Positions 10,801 through 20,573 of a stretch of 64,000 bases of DNA are shown here, in pieces; position 1 is the stretch's first letter, and each line of letters opens with the position of its first letter. Source of the stretch: Pseudoxanthomonas sp. NC8 (lineage in GTDB: Bacteria > Pseudomonadota > Gammaproteobacteria > Xanthomonadales > Xanthomonadaceae); assembly GCA_025232375.1 (NCBI GenBank), contig CP060419.1:2541001-2605000 (forward strand), given 5' to 3'. Below the pieces are notes generated by a model. That model searched no databases and was not told the origin of the DNA. It saw only the letters and a program-made list of their open reading frames with translations. Both the position numbers and the translations under genes were made by a program.

Positions 10801-11422
10801 CGTACCGCGAGGAAGTGCGCGGCCTGGTCGGCAATGACTGGGCGAACTGGACAAGCTCTGGGCGGCCGGAACTGGCGGCGAGAAGCGCGGCTGGCGACCG
10901 GAAGTGCAGGTGGTGGTCGCCGGGCTCGGTGGTCGGCCTGCGCCGCAAGGGCGACAGCCAGGTGTTCGTGCAGCTGGAGGACGGACGTGGCCGGCTGGAG
11001 TGCGGCGTGTTCGCCGAGGCCGCCGCCGACCTGTCCAGCCTGCTGGTGCGCGACCGCGTGCTGGTCGTGCAGGGCGGCCTGCGCGAGGACGAGTTCAACG
11101 GCGGCTACAGCCTGCGCCTGAAGGCCGCATGGGACTACGAACAGCTGTGCGCGCAGCACGCGCAGCGGCTGTCGCTGCGGGTGGACATGCGCGATCCGCA
11201 GATGTGGCAGCGGATCGACGCGGTGCTGGCCCGCCACCGCCCCGGCCCGACGCCGCTGCGCCTGCACCTGCAGGTCGGGCGCACCGGCGATGGCGCCACC
11301 GGCGTGCTCGACCTCAACGGCGCCAACGCGGTGCGCGTGGCCCCGCCGCTGCTCGACGCCCTGCGCGCCCAGCCCGGCGTGCGCGCGGTGAAGGTCGCCA
11401 TCGGCCGACCTGGGTGCACTGA
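7856..11422 (+). CDS. dnaE: DNA polymerase III alpha subunit
   Basis: Catalytic subunit of the replicative polymerase, about 1190 residues from ATG 7856, close to the usual length. The N-terminal PHP domain begins FVHLRVHTEFSLADSTIR. The palm carries the catalytic aspartates in PDFDIDFCMDRRDEVIDYV near residue 408, preceded by GPGRGSGAGSLVAWALQI. The finger domain has GIMVYQEQVMQMAQI and KFAGYGFNKSHAAAYALVSY. A C-terminal OB-fold region (VGLRRKGDSQVFVQLEDGRG) is present. Frame breaks near 8252 (a C missing), 10695, 10851, 10926 and 11400; true stop TGA 11420-11422 after RPTWVH. All other parts are conserved, so I treat it as functional. It is followed by the inverted-repeat region and accA. 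Confidence 0.97.
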
Positions 11423-11526
11423 GGCACGCCCCGCGCCCCTTCCCTCCCTGTTCGCCGAAAGGCGGAGGAGAGGTTCAAGAGGGTGCTGTTGCTCTGCTTC
11501 GCCTTGCTCCCCACGCTCCACTCCAC

Positions 11527-11698
11527 CGAAGCCACGCCCCCAAAGCCGCCGGGGCCGTCGTGTCCTGGGGAGAGGGCGCAAGCGGCACATGGATGTGCCG
11601 CGGTCGCGAGTAAAGGCAGGAAGCCGTCCCGAGGGATGCGCCCTCTCCCCGGGACGCGGCGGCCCACCCCGAAGCCAGCGCCCTCAGGCGTGGCTTCG
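11527..11698. repeat. 172-bp nested inverted-repeat element between dnaE and accA
   Basis: The dnaE-accA gap (11423-11791) has no supportable gene but contains a large imperfect palindrome. Outer arms: CGAAGCCACGCC (11527-11538) against GGCGTGGCTTCG (11687-11698). Middle arms: 19 bases at 11562-11580 against 11637-11655, 18 of 19 pairing, core GGGGAGAGGGCGCA. Inner palindrome: GCGGCACAT-GG-ATGTGCCGC at 11582-11601. The RNA would fold into a long branched hairpin. It could be a REP/MITE-like intergenic repeat, or the dnaE transcript end; there is no T-tract for a simple terminator. Confidence 0.7.
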
Positions 11699-11791
11699 CC
11701 CATAGCCTTCCGTACCGTACGGTCCGGTCGTTTCGCGGGCCTTCGGCTACACTGCCCGCCTCATGCACCCTCCGGCTCCGCCGGCTTACGG

Positions 11792-12750
11792 ATGAATCCG
11801 AACTACCTCGATTTCGAGCAGCCCATCGCCGACCTGGAAGCCAAGATCCAGGAATTGCGCAGCGCCAGCACCGGCCCGGCGGTCAACGTGGACGCCGAGG
11901 TGCGCGCGCTGCGGGACAAGCTGCGCAAGCGCACCGCCCAGATCTTCCGCGACCTCAGCCCCTGGCAGGTGTCGCAGATGGCCCGCCACCCCGCCCGGCC
12001 GTACACCTGGACTACGTGCGCGAGGTCTGCGACGAGTTCCAGGAACTGGCCGGCGATCGCGCCTTCGCCGACGACAAGGCCATTGTCGGCGGCCTTAGCC
12101 CGCATCGACGGCCGCCCGGTCGTGGTGATCGGCCACCAGAAGGGCCGCGACACCAAGGAAAAGATCCGCCGCAACTTCGGCATGCCCAAGCCAGAGGGCT
12201 ACCGCAAGGCGCTGCGCCTGATGAAGCTGGCCGAGCGCTTCGGCCTGCGATCCTGACCTTTATCGACACCCCGGGCGCCTGGCCGGGCATCGACGCCGAA
12301 GAGCGCGGCCAGTCCGAGGCCATCGCCCGCAACCTGCTGGAGATGGCCGAGCTGAAGGTGCCGATCGTCTGCACCGTGATCGGCGAAGGCGGCTCCGGCG
12401 GCGCGCTGGCCATCGGCGTCGGCGACAGCACGGTGATGCTCGAATACAGCACTTACTCGGTGATCTCGCCCGAAGGCTGCGCCTCGATCCTGTGGAAGGA
12501 CGCGGGCAAGGCCAAGGACGCCGCCGAGCAGCTGGGCCTGACCGCCCGCCGCCTGCGCGGCGGCTGGCTGGTCGACAAGGTCGTGCGCGAGCCGACCGGC
12601 GGCGCCCACCGCAACCCGCGGCAGATGGCCCGACGCCTGAAGGCCGTGCTGCTCAACGAACTCGACGCGCTGGTGGACCTGCCGGTCGAGGAACTGGTCC
12701 AGCGCCGCTACGCGCGCCTGCACGGCTATGGGGCGTACGAGGCCGCGTAA
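11792..12750 (+). CDS. accA: Acetyl-CoA carboxylase carboxyltransferase subunit alpha
   Basis: With AccD it transfers carboxyl from carboxybiotin-BCCP to acetyl-CoA, the committed step of fatty-acid synthesis. Start ATG 11792 gives [20 protein letters not shown], and the total of about 319 residues matches E. coli AccA. Visible blocks are the N-terminal coiled segment, [38 protein letters not shown] and [19 protein letters not shown] forming the acyl-CoA/oxyanion site, then [19 protein letters not shown]. Three frame breaks: near 12008 (a C missing from ACCCTGG), near 12101 (GGCCTTAGCCC for GGCCTGGCCC), and near 12250 (a C missing). dnaE followed by accA is a common order in Xanthomonadaceae. 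Confidence 0.97.
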
Positions 12751-13048
12751 CCCGCGCGTCGCCTGGACGCCGGCCGCGCCGCGTGCCGGTCGGCGCCCCG
12801 CCGCAGCATCCGCCCGCCCCCTGGAACGGCGCCGATGAGCGCGCTGCCCGCGTGGGTCCTGCCGCTGGCGCGGTCCCTGGTGCCGTGCCGCTGGCGCCGG
12901 TGGCGAACCGGCTGTTCCGCCACCGCCGCGGGATCGCCTCGATCCGGGTGCTGGCCTGGTTCGTCACCGTCTGCCGGGTCTTCGCCCCGGGTGGTGATCC
13001 TGCGCCAGGTCCGCTGAGCCGCCACGGCGGCCGGCTACGATAGACCGC
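12751..13048. other. Intergenic region accA-tilS without a supportable gene
   Basis: About 300 bases. A 60-codon frame from ATG 12835 can be read, but it has no ribosome-binding site, is Arg/Ser-rich in the manner of off-frame GC-rich DNA, and a second frame across the same bases looks equally plausible. A small hairpin GCCGCC-AC-GGCGGC lies at 13018-13031, just before tilS. Confidence 0.4.
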
Positions 13049-14401
13049 ATGGCCGCAGACCCGGTTCCCGAGCACTTTTTCGCCCTGCCGGAGCTTCCCG
13101 CCGCTGCGACGGGCGCGCTCGTCGTCGGCTACAGCGGCGGCCTCGACTCGACCGTGCTGCTGCATCGCCTTGCCGCCGAGCCCGCGCTGCGCGCGCGCGG
13201 CCTGCGCGCCGTCCATGTCCACCATGGCCTGCAGGCCGGCGCCGCGGACTGGGCCGCGCACTGCGTGCGCCAGGCGCAGGTACTCGGCGTACCGGCGCAG
13301 GTGCTGGACGTGCAGGTACGGCGCGATGCCGGCGCCGGCCTCGAGGCGGCCGCGCGCGAAGCGCGCTACGCGGCGCTGTCGGCCACGCTCCTGCCCGGCG
13401 AGGTGCTGGCCACCGCGCACCATCTCGACGATAAGGCCGAAACCTTCCTGCTGCGCGCGCTGCGCGCGTCCGGTCCGGACGGACTGGCGGCGATGCGGCC
13501 GCTGCGGCGCCTCGGTGAGGCCTTGGCAATGGCGGCCACTGCTGGAGGTCCCCGCGCAAAGGCCCTGCTCGCCTATGCGCAGGCGCACGGGCTGGCGTGG
13601 ATCGAGGACCCGAGCAACGCTGTGGCGGACGCGGACCGCAACTTCCTGCGCCTGCAGGTGCTGCCGCTGCTGCGCCAGCGCTGGCCGCATGCGGCCGCGT
13701 CGCTGGCGCGCAGCGCCGGGCTGTGCGCGCGGACCGATGCGCTGCTGGCCGCGGAAGATGCCGCGCTGCTGCGCACGCATGCGGGCGAGGATCCGCGCAC
13801 CCTGCGCGTGCCGGAGCTGCTCGCGCTGCCGGCGGCGCGGCGCGCGCGCGTATTGCGCCACTGGATCCGCACGCTTGGACTGCCGCCGTTGCCGGCCGCG
13901 GGCGTGGAGCAGATCGAGCGGACGCTGCTGCAGGCGCGTGCCGACGCGGAGGCCCGTTTCGCCTGGGCCGGCGCGCGCGTGCTGCGCTGGCGCGACCTCC
14001 TCCATGCCGACCACCTGCGCAGTCCGTTGCCGGCCGACTGGAGCGCGGAATGGGACGGCCGCGCGCCGCTGCACCTGCCCGACGGCGGCACGCTGTCGCT
14101 GCGCGGCGGAGGCGGCCTGGCGACCGGGGGTTCGACGCACCCGCGCGCGTGCACGCGCGGCAGGGCGGCGAGCGCATCACCCTGCCCGGCCGCGCGCACT
14201 CCCACCCGCTCAAACACGTGCTGCAGCAACGCGGCGTCCCGCCCCTGGCGGCGCGCGCACCTGCCGCTGCTCTCCGGCGCCGACGGCCAGCTGCTTGCCG
14301 CCGCCGACGTCGCCTGCTCCCGGGACCTTGCGCGCTGGCTGCTCGCCCGTGGCTGGCAGCTGGCCCGGCAGCCGCCCGGCATCGACGCGCCCACGCGTTG
14401 A
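13049..14401 (+). CDS. tilS: tRNA(Ile)-lysidine synthetase
   Basis: ATP-dependent enzyme converting C34 of the CAU-anticodon tRNA-Ile to lysidine so that it reads AUA. From ATG 13049 the PP-loop motif [17 protein letters not shown] lies near residue 27 and VHVHHGLQA near residue 58. The family's HHxDDQAET motif appears as HHLDDKAET at about 13420, the Lys coming from TAAGG where CCAGG would give Gln. The C-terminal TilS domain ends with [20 protein letters not shown] and [11 protein letters not shown]. Frame breaks near 13522, 13555, 14128 and 14245 (CCCCTGG for CCCTGG). About 450 residues, usual size. Downstream xseB begins 33 bases after the stop. Confidence 0.95.
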   Translation: MAADPVPEHFFALPELPAAATGALVVGYSGGLDSTVLLHRLAAEPALRARGLRAVHVHHGLQAGAADWAAHCVRQAQVLGVPAQVLDVQVRRDAGAGLEAAAREARYAALSATLLPGEVLATAHHLDDKAETFLLRALRASGPDGLAAMRPLRRLGEALAMAATAGGPRAKALLAYAQAHGLAWIEDPSNAVADADRNFLRLQVLPLLRQRWPHAAASLARSAGLCARTDALLAAEDAALLRTHAGEDPRTLRVPELLALPAARRARVLRHWIRTLGLPPLPAAGVEQIERTLLQARADAEARFAWAGARVLRWRDLLHADHLRSPLPADWSAEWDGRAPLHLPDGGTLSLRGGGGLATGGSTHPRACTRGRAASASPCPAARTPTRSNTCCSNAASRPWRRAHLPLLSGADGQLLAAADVACSRDLARWLLARGWQLARQPPGIDAPTR

Positions 14402-14433
14402 CCCTCCCCCGCCGCACCGCGCACACTTTGCGC

Positions 14434-14691
14434 ATGCCGAAGAAAGCCACCCCCGACGCCTCGCCGGTTGCGCAGTTCGAGCAGTCGCTGGACGAACTCG
14501 AGCAGCTGGTCGAGAAGATGGAACAGGGCGAAATGAGCCTGGAGGATTCGCTGGCCGCGTACGAGCGCGGCGTCGGCCTCTACCGCCGCTGCCAGTCCGC
14601 GCTGGAACAGGCCGAACTGCGCGTGCGCCTGCTCACCGATCCCGACCAGCCCGACAACGCGCAGCCTTTCGCCGGTCCCGATGGCGAGTGA
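14434..14691 (+). CDS. xseB: Exodeoxyribonuclease VII small subunit
   Basis: Small helical subunit that binds the XseA nuclease subunit; 85 residues in one clean frame from ATG 14434. The signature is [20 protein letters not shown] followed by [20 protein letters not shown] and [12 protein letters not shown], all characteristic of XseB. Its 3' end overlaps the ispA start by 11 bases, so the two are translationally coupled. The xseB-ispA pair is widespread in Gammaproteobacteria. xseA is not in the window. Confidence 0.95.
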   Translation: MPKKATPDASPVAQFEQSLDELEQLVEKMEQGEMSLEDSLAAYERGVGLYRRCQSALEQAELRVRLLTDPDQPDNAQPFAGPDGE

Positions 14692-15555
14692 GGCCTTCGC
14701 GCGCTGGACCGCGCGCACCGAGGCGACGCTGCAGGCCCTGCTGCCCGACCCGGCCATCGAACCGTCGCGCCTGCACGCAGCGATGCGCCACGCCACCCTC
14801 GGCGGCGGCAAGCGCATGCGGCCGCTGCTGGTCTATGCCGCCGGCAGCGCGCTGGGTGCGGACGAAGCCCTGCTCGATGCGCCGGCAGCGGCGGTCGAGC
14901 TGGTCCACGCCTACTCGCTCGTGCACGACGACCTGCCGGCGATGGACGACGACGACCTGCGCCGCGGCCAGCCGACCGTGCACGTGGCCTTCGACGAGGC
15001 CACCGCGATCCTGGCCGGCGACGCCCTGCAGACCCTGGCCTTCTCCGCACTGGCGGACGCCGACGCACCGGCGCCGCTGCGCATCGACTGGGTGCAGGCA
15101 CTGGCCGCCGCGTCCGGCGTGGCCGGCATGTGCGGTGGTAAGGCGCTGGACATCGACGCCACCGGCCGCAGCCAGGCCCTCGAGCAGCTGCAGCGCATGC
15201 ATGCGCTCAAGACCGGCGCGCTGATCCGCGCCGCGGTCCGCATGGGTGCGCTCGGCGGCGGCGCCGACACGGGCACGCTGGCCGGGCTGGATGCGTTCGC
15301 CGCCGCGCTCGGCCTGGCCTTCCAGGTGCGCGACGACCTGCTCGACATCGAAGCCAGCTCCGAGCAGCTGGGCAAGACCGCCGGCAAGGACGTGGCCCAG
15401 GCCAAGTCGACCTATCCGGCGCTGCTCGGCATCGACGGCGCGCGGGTAAGGCTCGACGAGCTGGCCGTGGCCATGCGCGATGCGCTGGCGCCGTTCGGCG
15501 AACGCGCCGCGGCCTGGCCGCGCTGGGCGAACTGGCGGTCACCCGCTCGCACTGA
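14681..15555 (+). CDS. ispA: Farnesyl diphosphate synthase (short-chain polyprenyl synthase)
   Basis: Condenses IPP with DMAPP/GPP to farnesyl diphosphate, the precursor of undecaprenyl and quinone side chains. From ATG 14681 about 291 residues. Motifs are [12 protein letters not shown], the first Asp-rich motif in [32 protein letters not shown], and the second Asp-rich motif [13 protein letters not shown]. One frame break near 15516 (GCCTGGCC for GCCCTGGCC) gives the true C-terminus ELAVTRSH with stop 15553-15555. CGGKALDID at about 15137 shows Lys where CCAGG would give Gln. It follows xseB with an 11-base overlap; dxs, often next in other species, is not here. Confidence 0.94.
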
Positions 15556-15578
15556 GCGCCGCCCTGGCCGACAAAAAG

Positions 15579-15605
15579 AAAGGGCCCGGTCATGCCGGGC
15601 CCTTT
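15579..15605 (-). terminator. Rho-independent terminator of the DUF4870 gene
   Basis: Perfect 11-bp stem AAAGGGCCCGG / CCGGGCCCTTT with loop TCATG. On the minus strand the stem is followed by TTTCTTTTTGT, so it terminates the DUF4870 gene. It may also help end ispA transcripts arriving from the other side. Confidence 0.88.
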
Positions 15606-15626
15606 CCGTGTCCGTTGCGTGCGCGC

Positions 15627-16003
15627 TTACTTGATCAGGCGCAGCGCGAACGGGTAGCGGTAGGCCTCGCCCTTGTTGGCAGCCAGGCCGGCGATGATGC
15701 TGAAGATGATCGAGGCGACCGGGCCGCCAGGTTGACCAACGCACCAATCAGGATCACGGTCAGGATGGTGCCGACGATGTACACGAGAAACACCGTGATC
15801 TGGAAGTTCAGCGCTTCCTTGGCCTGGTCGTTGAGGAAGCCCTTCTCCGGCTTGTCCTTGTTGAGCAGCCAGACGACAAGCGGAACGATGAAGCCGAGGA
15901 GGATCCCCGACAGGTGGGTCAACAGTGCAAGGGTGCGGTCATCCTGCGGCGCGTCGACTGCGGGCGCCGGCGGCGGCGCGGTAACATTATCGAATTCACT
16001 CAT
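15627..16003 (-). CDS. DUF4870 domain membrane protein
   Basis: About 125 residues from ATG 16003. A short Pro/Ala-rich soluble N-terminus (MSEFDNVTAPPPAPAVDAPQ) is followed by LALLTHLSGILLGFIVPLVV, the conserved WLLNKDKPEKGFLNDQAKEA loop and FQITVFLVYIVGTILTVILI: the DUF4870 (Tic20-like) pattern. A frame break near 15722 (a G missing) restores PVASIIFSIIAGLAANKGEA and the terminal YPFALRLIK with stop TAA 15627-15629, just before a strong terminator. Small inner-membrane protein of unknown role. Confidence 0.88.
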
Positions 16004-16073
16004 TGTGATTCCCCGTTGTTGTGGTTGGTGGGTGGCTCGCCAGAGACGTTCCTTGGCCCACCGCGGAGGATAC

Positions 16074-17465
16074 TCAATCCGACCCGGCAACGGTCATCCG
16101 TCCCACAAGAATCGGACCGGAACGGATGTGCGAACGCGGGTCGAACTCCGCGCCGACCGCCTCGATCCCGGCGAACATGTCGCGCAGGTTGCCGGCGATG
16201 GTCAGTTCGTCGACCGGTAAGGCGATCTCGCCACCCTCGATCCAGAAGCCGGCGGCACCGCGCGAGTAGTCTCCGGTGACACCATTGACGCCCTGCCCCA
16301 TCAGCTCGGTCACCAGCAGGCCGCGGCCCATGCCGCGCAGCATCTCCTCCAGCGAACCGGCATTGGCCGCGACCTGCAGGTTGTGCACGCCGCCCGCATT
16401 GGCGGTGGTCGGCAGGCCGAGCTTGCGTGCCGAATAGCTGCCCAGCACGTAGCGCTGCAGGACGCCGCCGGCCACCAGCGCGCTGTCGCGGGTGGCCACG
16501 CCGTCGGCGTCGAACGCGGTCGAACGCAGCCCGCGGCGCAGCAGCGGACGCTCGTCGATGGCGAACCACTCCGGGAACAGGCGCGTCCCCGCGCTGTCGA
16601 GCAGGAAGCTGGCGCGCCGGTACAGGGCGCCGCCGGACACCGCACTGAGCAGGTGGCCGACCAGCGAACGCGCGACCTCGGCCGAGAACAGCACCGGTAA
16701 GGCGCCGGTCGGCGCGCTGCGCGGATCGAGCCGCGCAGCGGTCCGCCCGGCCGCGCGACGGCCGATCGCCGCCGGCGCCTCCAGGTCACCGCGGGTAAGG
16801 CCGATGCTGTACCAGCCGTCGCGCTGCATGCCGTCGCCCTGCCCGGCGATCAGCGCCAGGCCGAGCGAATGCTGGGTTTCGCGCTCGTGGCCGATGAAAC
16901 CGTGGCTGTTGGCGTACACCGACAGGCTGCCGCCGCTGCCGAACGACGCACCATCGGAATTGCTCACCCGCGGATCGGCCTCGCGCCCGGCCGCTTCGCA
17001 GGCCAGCGCCAGGTCGACCGCCTCGTCGGCGTCCAGCCGCCACGGATGCCAGGTGTCGAGGTCGGGAAACTCGCGCGCCATCAGCGCCGCGTCGGTAAGA
17101 CCGGCGGCCGGGTCGTCCTCGGTGTAGCGGGCGATCGCGCAGGCCTGTTCGACCGTGGCCTCCAGGCTCGCCTCGTGCAGGTCGGCGGTGCTCGCGCTGC
17201 CCTTGCGCTGGCCGAAATAGACCGTGACCGCGATGCCGCGGTCGCGGCTGGACTCGACCGTTTCCACTTCACCCATGCGCACGGACACGTTCAGGCCGTA
17301 CTCCTCGCTGCAGCTGACCTCGGCCTGGCTGGCGCCAAGCGCCTTCGCCCGGGCGAGCAGGCGTTGCGAGATCCCGGCCAGCTGGTCCAGCCGCGCGTGG
17401 CTGTCGTCGTTGCGCGCGATATCGTTCACGTGTTGCACCTCTGGAAAATCCTCTGTTCGGTCCAA
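16074..17465 (-). CDS. pmbA: Metalloprotease PmbA / TldE
   Basis: Subunit of the TldD-TldE zinc protease that matures microcin-like peptides and degrades unfolded peptides such as CcdA. Read in a single frame (463 residues) from 17465; the ATG-less upstream part makes a start at the internal MDRTEDF plausible. Motifs: [20 protein letters not shown] near the N-terminus, [31 protein letters not shown] and the C-terminal [20 protein letters not shown] typical of TldE, which lacks the HExxH of TldD. Thr in GLTRGDL and similar residues come from CCTTA artefacts. Encoded divergently from darP, with tldD just beyond it. Confidence 0.95.
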   Translation of the reverse strand: MDRTEDFPEVQHVNDIARNDDSHARLDQLAGISQRLLARAKALGASQAEVSCSEEYGLNVSVRMGEVETVESSRDRGIAVTVYFGQRKGSASTADLHEASLEATVEQACAIARYTEDDPAAGLTDAALMAREFPDLDTWHPWRLDADEAVDLALACEAAGREADPRVSNSDGASFGSGGSLSVYANSHGFIGHERETQHSLGLALIAGQGDGMQRDGWYSIGLTRGDLEAPAAIGRRAAGRTAARLDPRSAPTGALPVLFSAEVARSLVGHLLSAVSGGALYRRASFLLDSAGTRLFPEWFAIDERPLLRRGLRSTAFDADGVATRDSALVAGGVLQRYVLGSYSARKLGLPTTANAGGVHNLQVAANAGSLEEMLRGMGRGLLVTELMGQGVNGVTGDYSRGAAGFWIEGGEIALPVDELTIAGNLRDMFAGIEAVGAEFDPRSHIRSGPILVGRMTVAGSD

Positions 17466-17596
17466 GACCGGGATCGGCCACCTGCGTGCCGATGGCGGTG
17501 GCGGCGGGGCTGCCGCGATGGGCGCCCCGTCGCTGCGGAAAGGCGATTCAGGCCGCGCCGGGTAGAATCCGCGCTACCCGAAAGAGCCCCAGCCCC

Positions 17597-18195
17597 ATGC
17601 GCGGACGCGACGAAGACACCGGCGAATTCCTTTCCCCCAGCCGCAGCCAGCAGCGCCGCGAAGCGCTGGAAGTGCTGGAGCTGGCCGAGAAGCTGGCCGC
17701 GCTGACCCCGACCCAGCTGGCGAAACTGCCGATCCCCGACGACCTGCTGCCGCACCTGGAGCAGACCCGGAAGATCACCGCGCACATCGCCCGCAAGCGC
17801 CAGCTGGCCTTATAGCCAAGCAGATGCGGCGCGAGGACGACGAGACCCTGGAGGCGATCCGCGACGCGCTGGACGAGGACGGCAAGGCCGCCCGCCGCGA
17901 GGTGGCCGCGATGCACCGGGTCGAGGACTGGCGCGAACGGCTGCTCGCCGAGGGCGACGCCGCGCTGGCCGAACTGCTGGAAGAGCATCCCGGCGCCGAC
18001 CGCCAGCACCTGCGCCAGCTGGTGCGCAACGCCAACGAGGAGAGGCTGCGCAACAAGCCGCCGCGTGCGTTCCGCGAACTGTTCCGCGAACTGCGCATGC
18101 TGCTGCTGGCCGGCAGGAACGACGGCACCGGGGCAGCGGACTTCGACGACGTGGAGTCCGGCGTGGACGACGGGGCCGAAGCGCGCGGGGACTGA
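17597..18195 (+). CDS. darP: Ribosome-associated protein DarP (YjgA, DUF615)
   Basis: Helical protein that assists late 50S subunit maturation. Start ATG 17597 gives [20 protein letters not shown], and the conserved segments are [35 protein letters not shown] and [17 protein letters not shown]. One frame break at 17811-17818: TTATAGCC where TTCCTGGCC is expected, which writes a false TAG stop inside the conserved LAKQMRRED helix. Corrected length is about 199 residues, a little longer than E. coli YjgA. An acidic tail ([12 protein letters not shown]) ends the protein. It sits between pmbA and tldD, a common neighbourhood. Confidence 0.93.
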
Positions 18196-18220
18196 GCCTG
18201 CACGGCTCACGCGCCGCGCC

Positions 18221-19669
18221 TCACGTCCTCGTCCCGCCCACGGTCAGGCCGTCGATCAGCAGCGACGGCTGGCCCACGCCCACCGGTACGCTCTGCCCGT
18301 CCTTGCCGCACACGCCCACGCCTTCGTCGAGCGTAAGGTCGTGGCCGACCATGCGCACCTTCTGCATCGTCTCCGGGCCGTTGCCGATCAGGGTGGCGCC
18401 CTTCACCGGCGCGGTGACCTTGCCGTCCTCGATCAGGTAGGCCTCGGTCGCCGAGAACACGTACTTTCCGCTGGTGATGTCGACCTGGCCGCCGCCGAAA
18501 TTGACCGCGTACAGGCCCTTCTTCACCGAACGGATCATCTCCTCCGGGTCGTGCGTGCCGGCGCGCATGTAGGTGTTGGTCATCCGCGGCATCACCAGGT
18601 GCGCGAACGACTCGCGGCGGCCGTTGCCGGTCGGGGCCGTGCCCATCAGCCGCGCGTTGAGCGTGTCCTGCATGTAGCCGACCAGCACGCCGTCCTCGAT
18701 CAGCGTGGTGCAGCGCGTGGGCGTGCCCTCGTCGTCGATGTTGAGCGAGCCGCGGCGGCCCTCGAGCGTGCCGTCGTCGACGATGGTCACCCCGGCGCGG
18801 CCACGCGCTGGCCGATGCGGCCGGCGTAGGTCGAGGTGCCCTTGCGGTTGAAGTCGCCTTAAGGCCGTGGCCGACCGCCTCGTGCAGCAGCACGCCCGGC
18901 CAGCCGGCGCCCAGCACCACTGGCATCGTGCCGGCCGGCGCATCCACCGCGTCGAGGTTCACCAGCGCCTGGCGCAGCGCCTCGCGCGCCAGCTTCTCGG
19001 GCCGCCCGCCGGAGAACAGTTCCTCGTACGAATAGCGGCCGCCGCCGCCGGCGTAGCCGGATTCGCGGCGCCCGCCGTGCTCGACGATCACCTGCACGTT
19101 GAGCCGCACCAGCGGCCGCACGTCGGCGGCCATCACTCCGTCGCTGCGCGCCACCAGCACCGTATCCACGCCGCCGGACAGGCTTACCGACACCTGGTTC
19201 ACGCGCGGGTCGGCCGCGCGCAGCAGCCGGTCCAGCGAACGCAGCAGCTCGACCTTGTCCTCGTTGCCCATGCCGTCGACCGGATCCAGCGCCGGGTACA
19301 GCGCGTGGCCGCCGCTGCGCACCAGCTGCCGCGGCGCGTGCGCGCTGCCGTCGCGGGCGATCGCGCGCGCCGAACCGGCGGCCAGCCGCAACGCCTCGGC
19401 GTTGATGTCGTCGGAATAGGCGAAGCCGGTCTTCTCGCCGGAGATCGCACGCACGCCCACGCCCTGCTCGATCGAATGCGCGCCGTCCTTGACGATGCTG
19501 TCCTCCACCGTCCAGCTCTCGCGGCGCGAATGCTGGAAATACAGGTCGCCGAAGTCGATGCCCGGGCCGAGCAGCGCGCCGAAGGCGCGGTCCGACCGGA
19601 CGGATCGAGGCCGCCGGGCACGAGCAGGCGGGTTTCGGCGAGGGTCAGTGCGGAATCGGTCATCGTCAT
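18221..19669 (-). CDS. tldD: Metalloprotease TldD
   Basis: Zinc-bearing subunit of the TldD-TldE protease. The metal motif HEAVGHGL is intact near 18885; right after it the sequence reads CCTTAAGG where CCTGGAAGG (Leu-Glu-Gly) is expected, breaking the frame. Other conserved parts are [70 protein letters not shown] and the C-terminal [19 protein letters not shown] second break is near 19610 and a third near 18800. Start ATG 19669 or 19663; about 480 residues. It converges on darP, and its partner pmbA is 750 bases further on. Confidence 0.94.
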
Positions 19670-19813
19670 CCAATGGGGGCGGGAATTGACCAGGGCAAGC
19701 GTGGCCGGGGCAAGCGCGGTAAGGGCGAGCGCGGCCGCCTATGATGACAGCCCCGTCGCAACGGTCCGTTATCCGGGCGACGCTCACCCACCACCGGCTC
19801 CGGAACGCAGCGC

Positions 19814-20573
19814 ATGAAGGTCACCGCCCACGTCCTCGATGGCCACACCCTGGACATCCGCCCCGCCCCGCGCGAGCGCGACTGGATGGACCGCACCGAC
19901 CAGCGCTACGCCTATCGCTGCCTGCCGCTGGACATGGCCAATGCACATGGCTGGGAGCTGCTGTGTAAGGCCGGCTTCCACGCCGAATGGGACGGCGGCG
20001 ACGCATTGGAATCGATCCGCGTGCTGGCCGATCCCGGCACCCATGCGCCGGCGACGAGCCACTTCGGCTATGGCGTGCTGACCTTCCACGTGCCCTGCCT
20101 GTTCCGCACCGACGCCGGCATCGAACTGATGGCGATGGCCCCGATCAACCGGCCCAAGGACGGCATCGCCGCGTTGACCGGGCTGGTCGAGACCGACTGG
20201 AGTCCGTACACCTTCACCATGAACTGGAAGTTCACCCGTCCCGGGCGGGTGCGCTTCGACGCCGGCGAGCCGTTCTGCCACCTGCTGCCGTTGCAGCGCG
20301 CGGTACTGGCGCAGGTGCAGGCCGAATGGCGGCCGATTTCCGAGACGCCGGACCTTGGCCGAGCAGCACCGCCGCTGGACCGACAGCCGCGGCCATTTCC
20401 TCGCCGAGCTTCCCGATCCGGATTCGGCCGCCGCGCGCGAGCAGTGGCAGCGCGGCTATTTCCGCGGCGTGGACATGCACGGCTGCCCGGCCGCGGAACA
20501 CCGGGTCAAGCTGCGCCTGCCGGGTTTTGTCCGCGCCGGCGGCGACACGGCGGGGGAAAGCGGACTGTCCTAG
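19814..20573 (+). CDS. DUF6065 family protein
   Basis: Predicted soluble cytoplasmic protein of about 253 residues from ATG 19814; function unknown. The family pattern is clear: RDWMDRTDQRYAYRCLPLDM, ANAHGWELLC, FGYGVLTFHVPCLFRTDAGI, INRPKDGIAALTGLVETDWS, FTMNWKFTRPGRVRFDAGEP and FCHLLPLQRAVL. A frame break near 20356 (CCTTGG for CCTGG) is followed by HRRWTDSRGHFLAELPDPDS and a short tail. Lys in LCKAGFHAEW comes from TGTAAGG where TGCCAGG gives Gln. It starts divergently from tldD, and its TAG stop overlaps the stop of yhdP from the other strand. Confidence 0.85.

Noticed and set aside
7856-11422. Frame breaks as real gene decay or programmed frameshifting
   Set aside because: They occur in many indispensable genes at once, with otherwise intact conserved domains on both sides and no slippery heptamers; most sit on CCWGG, which fits sequencing error far better.
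11714-11723. 10-bp palindrome ACCGTACGGT upstream of accA
   Set aside because: Too short and without a neighbouring regulator to call it an operator; ten-base palindromes occur by chance in 64 kb.
12835-13017. 60-codon ORF between accA and tilS
   Set aside because: No ribosome-binding site, no hydrophobic or family pattern, and competing frames look equal; reported only as intergenic.
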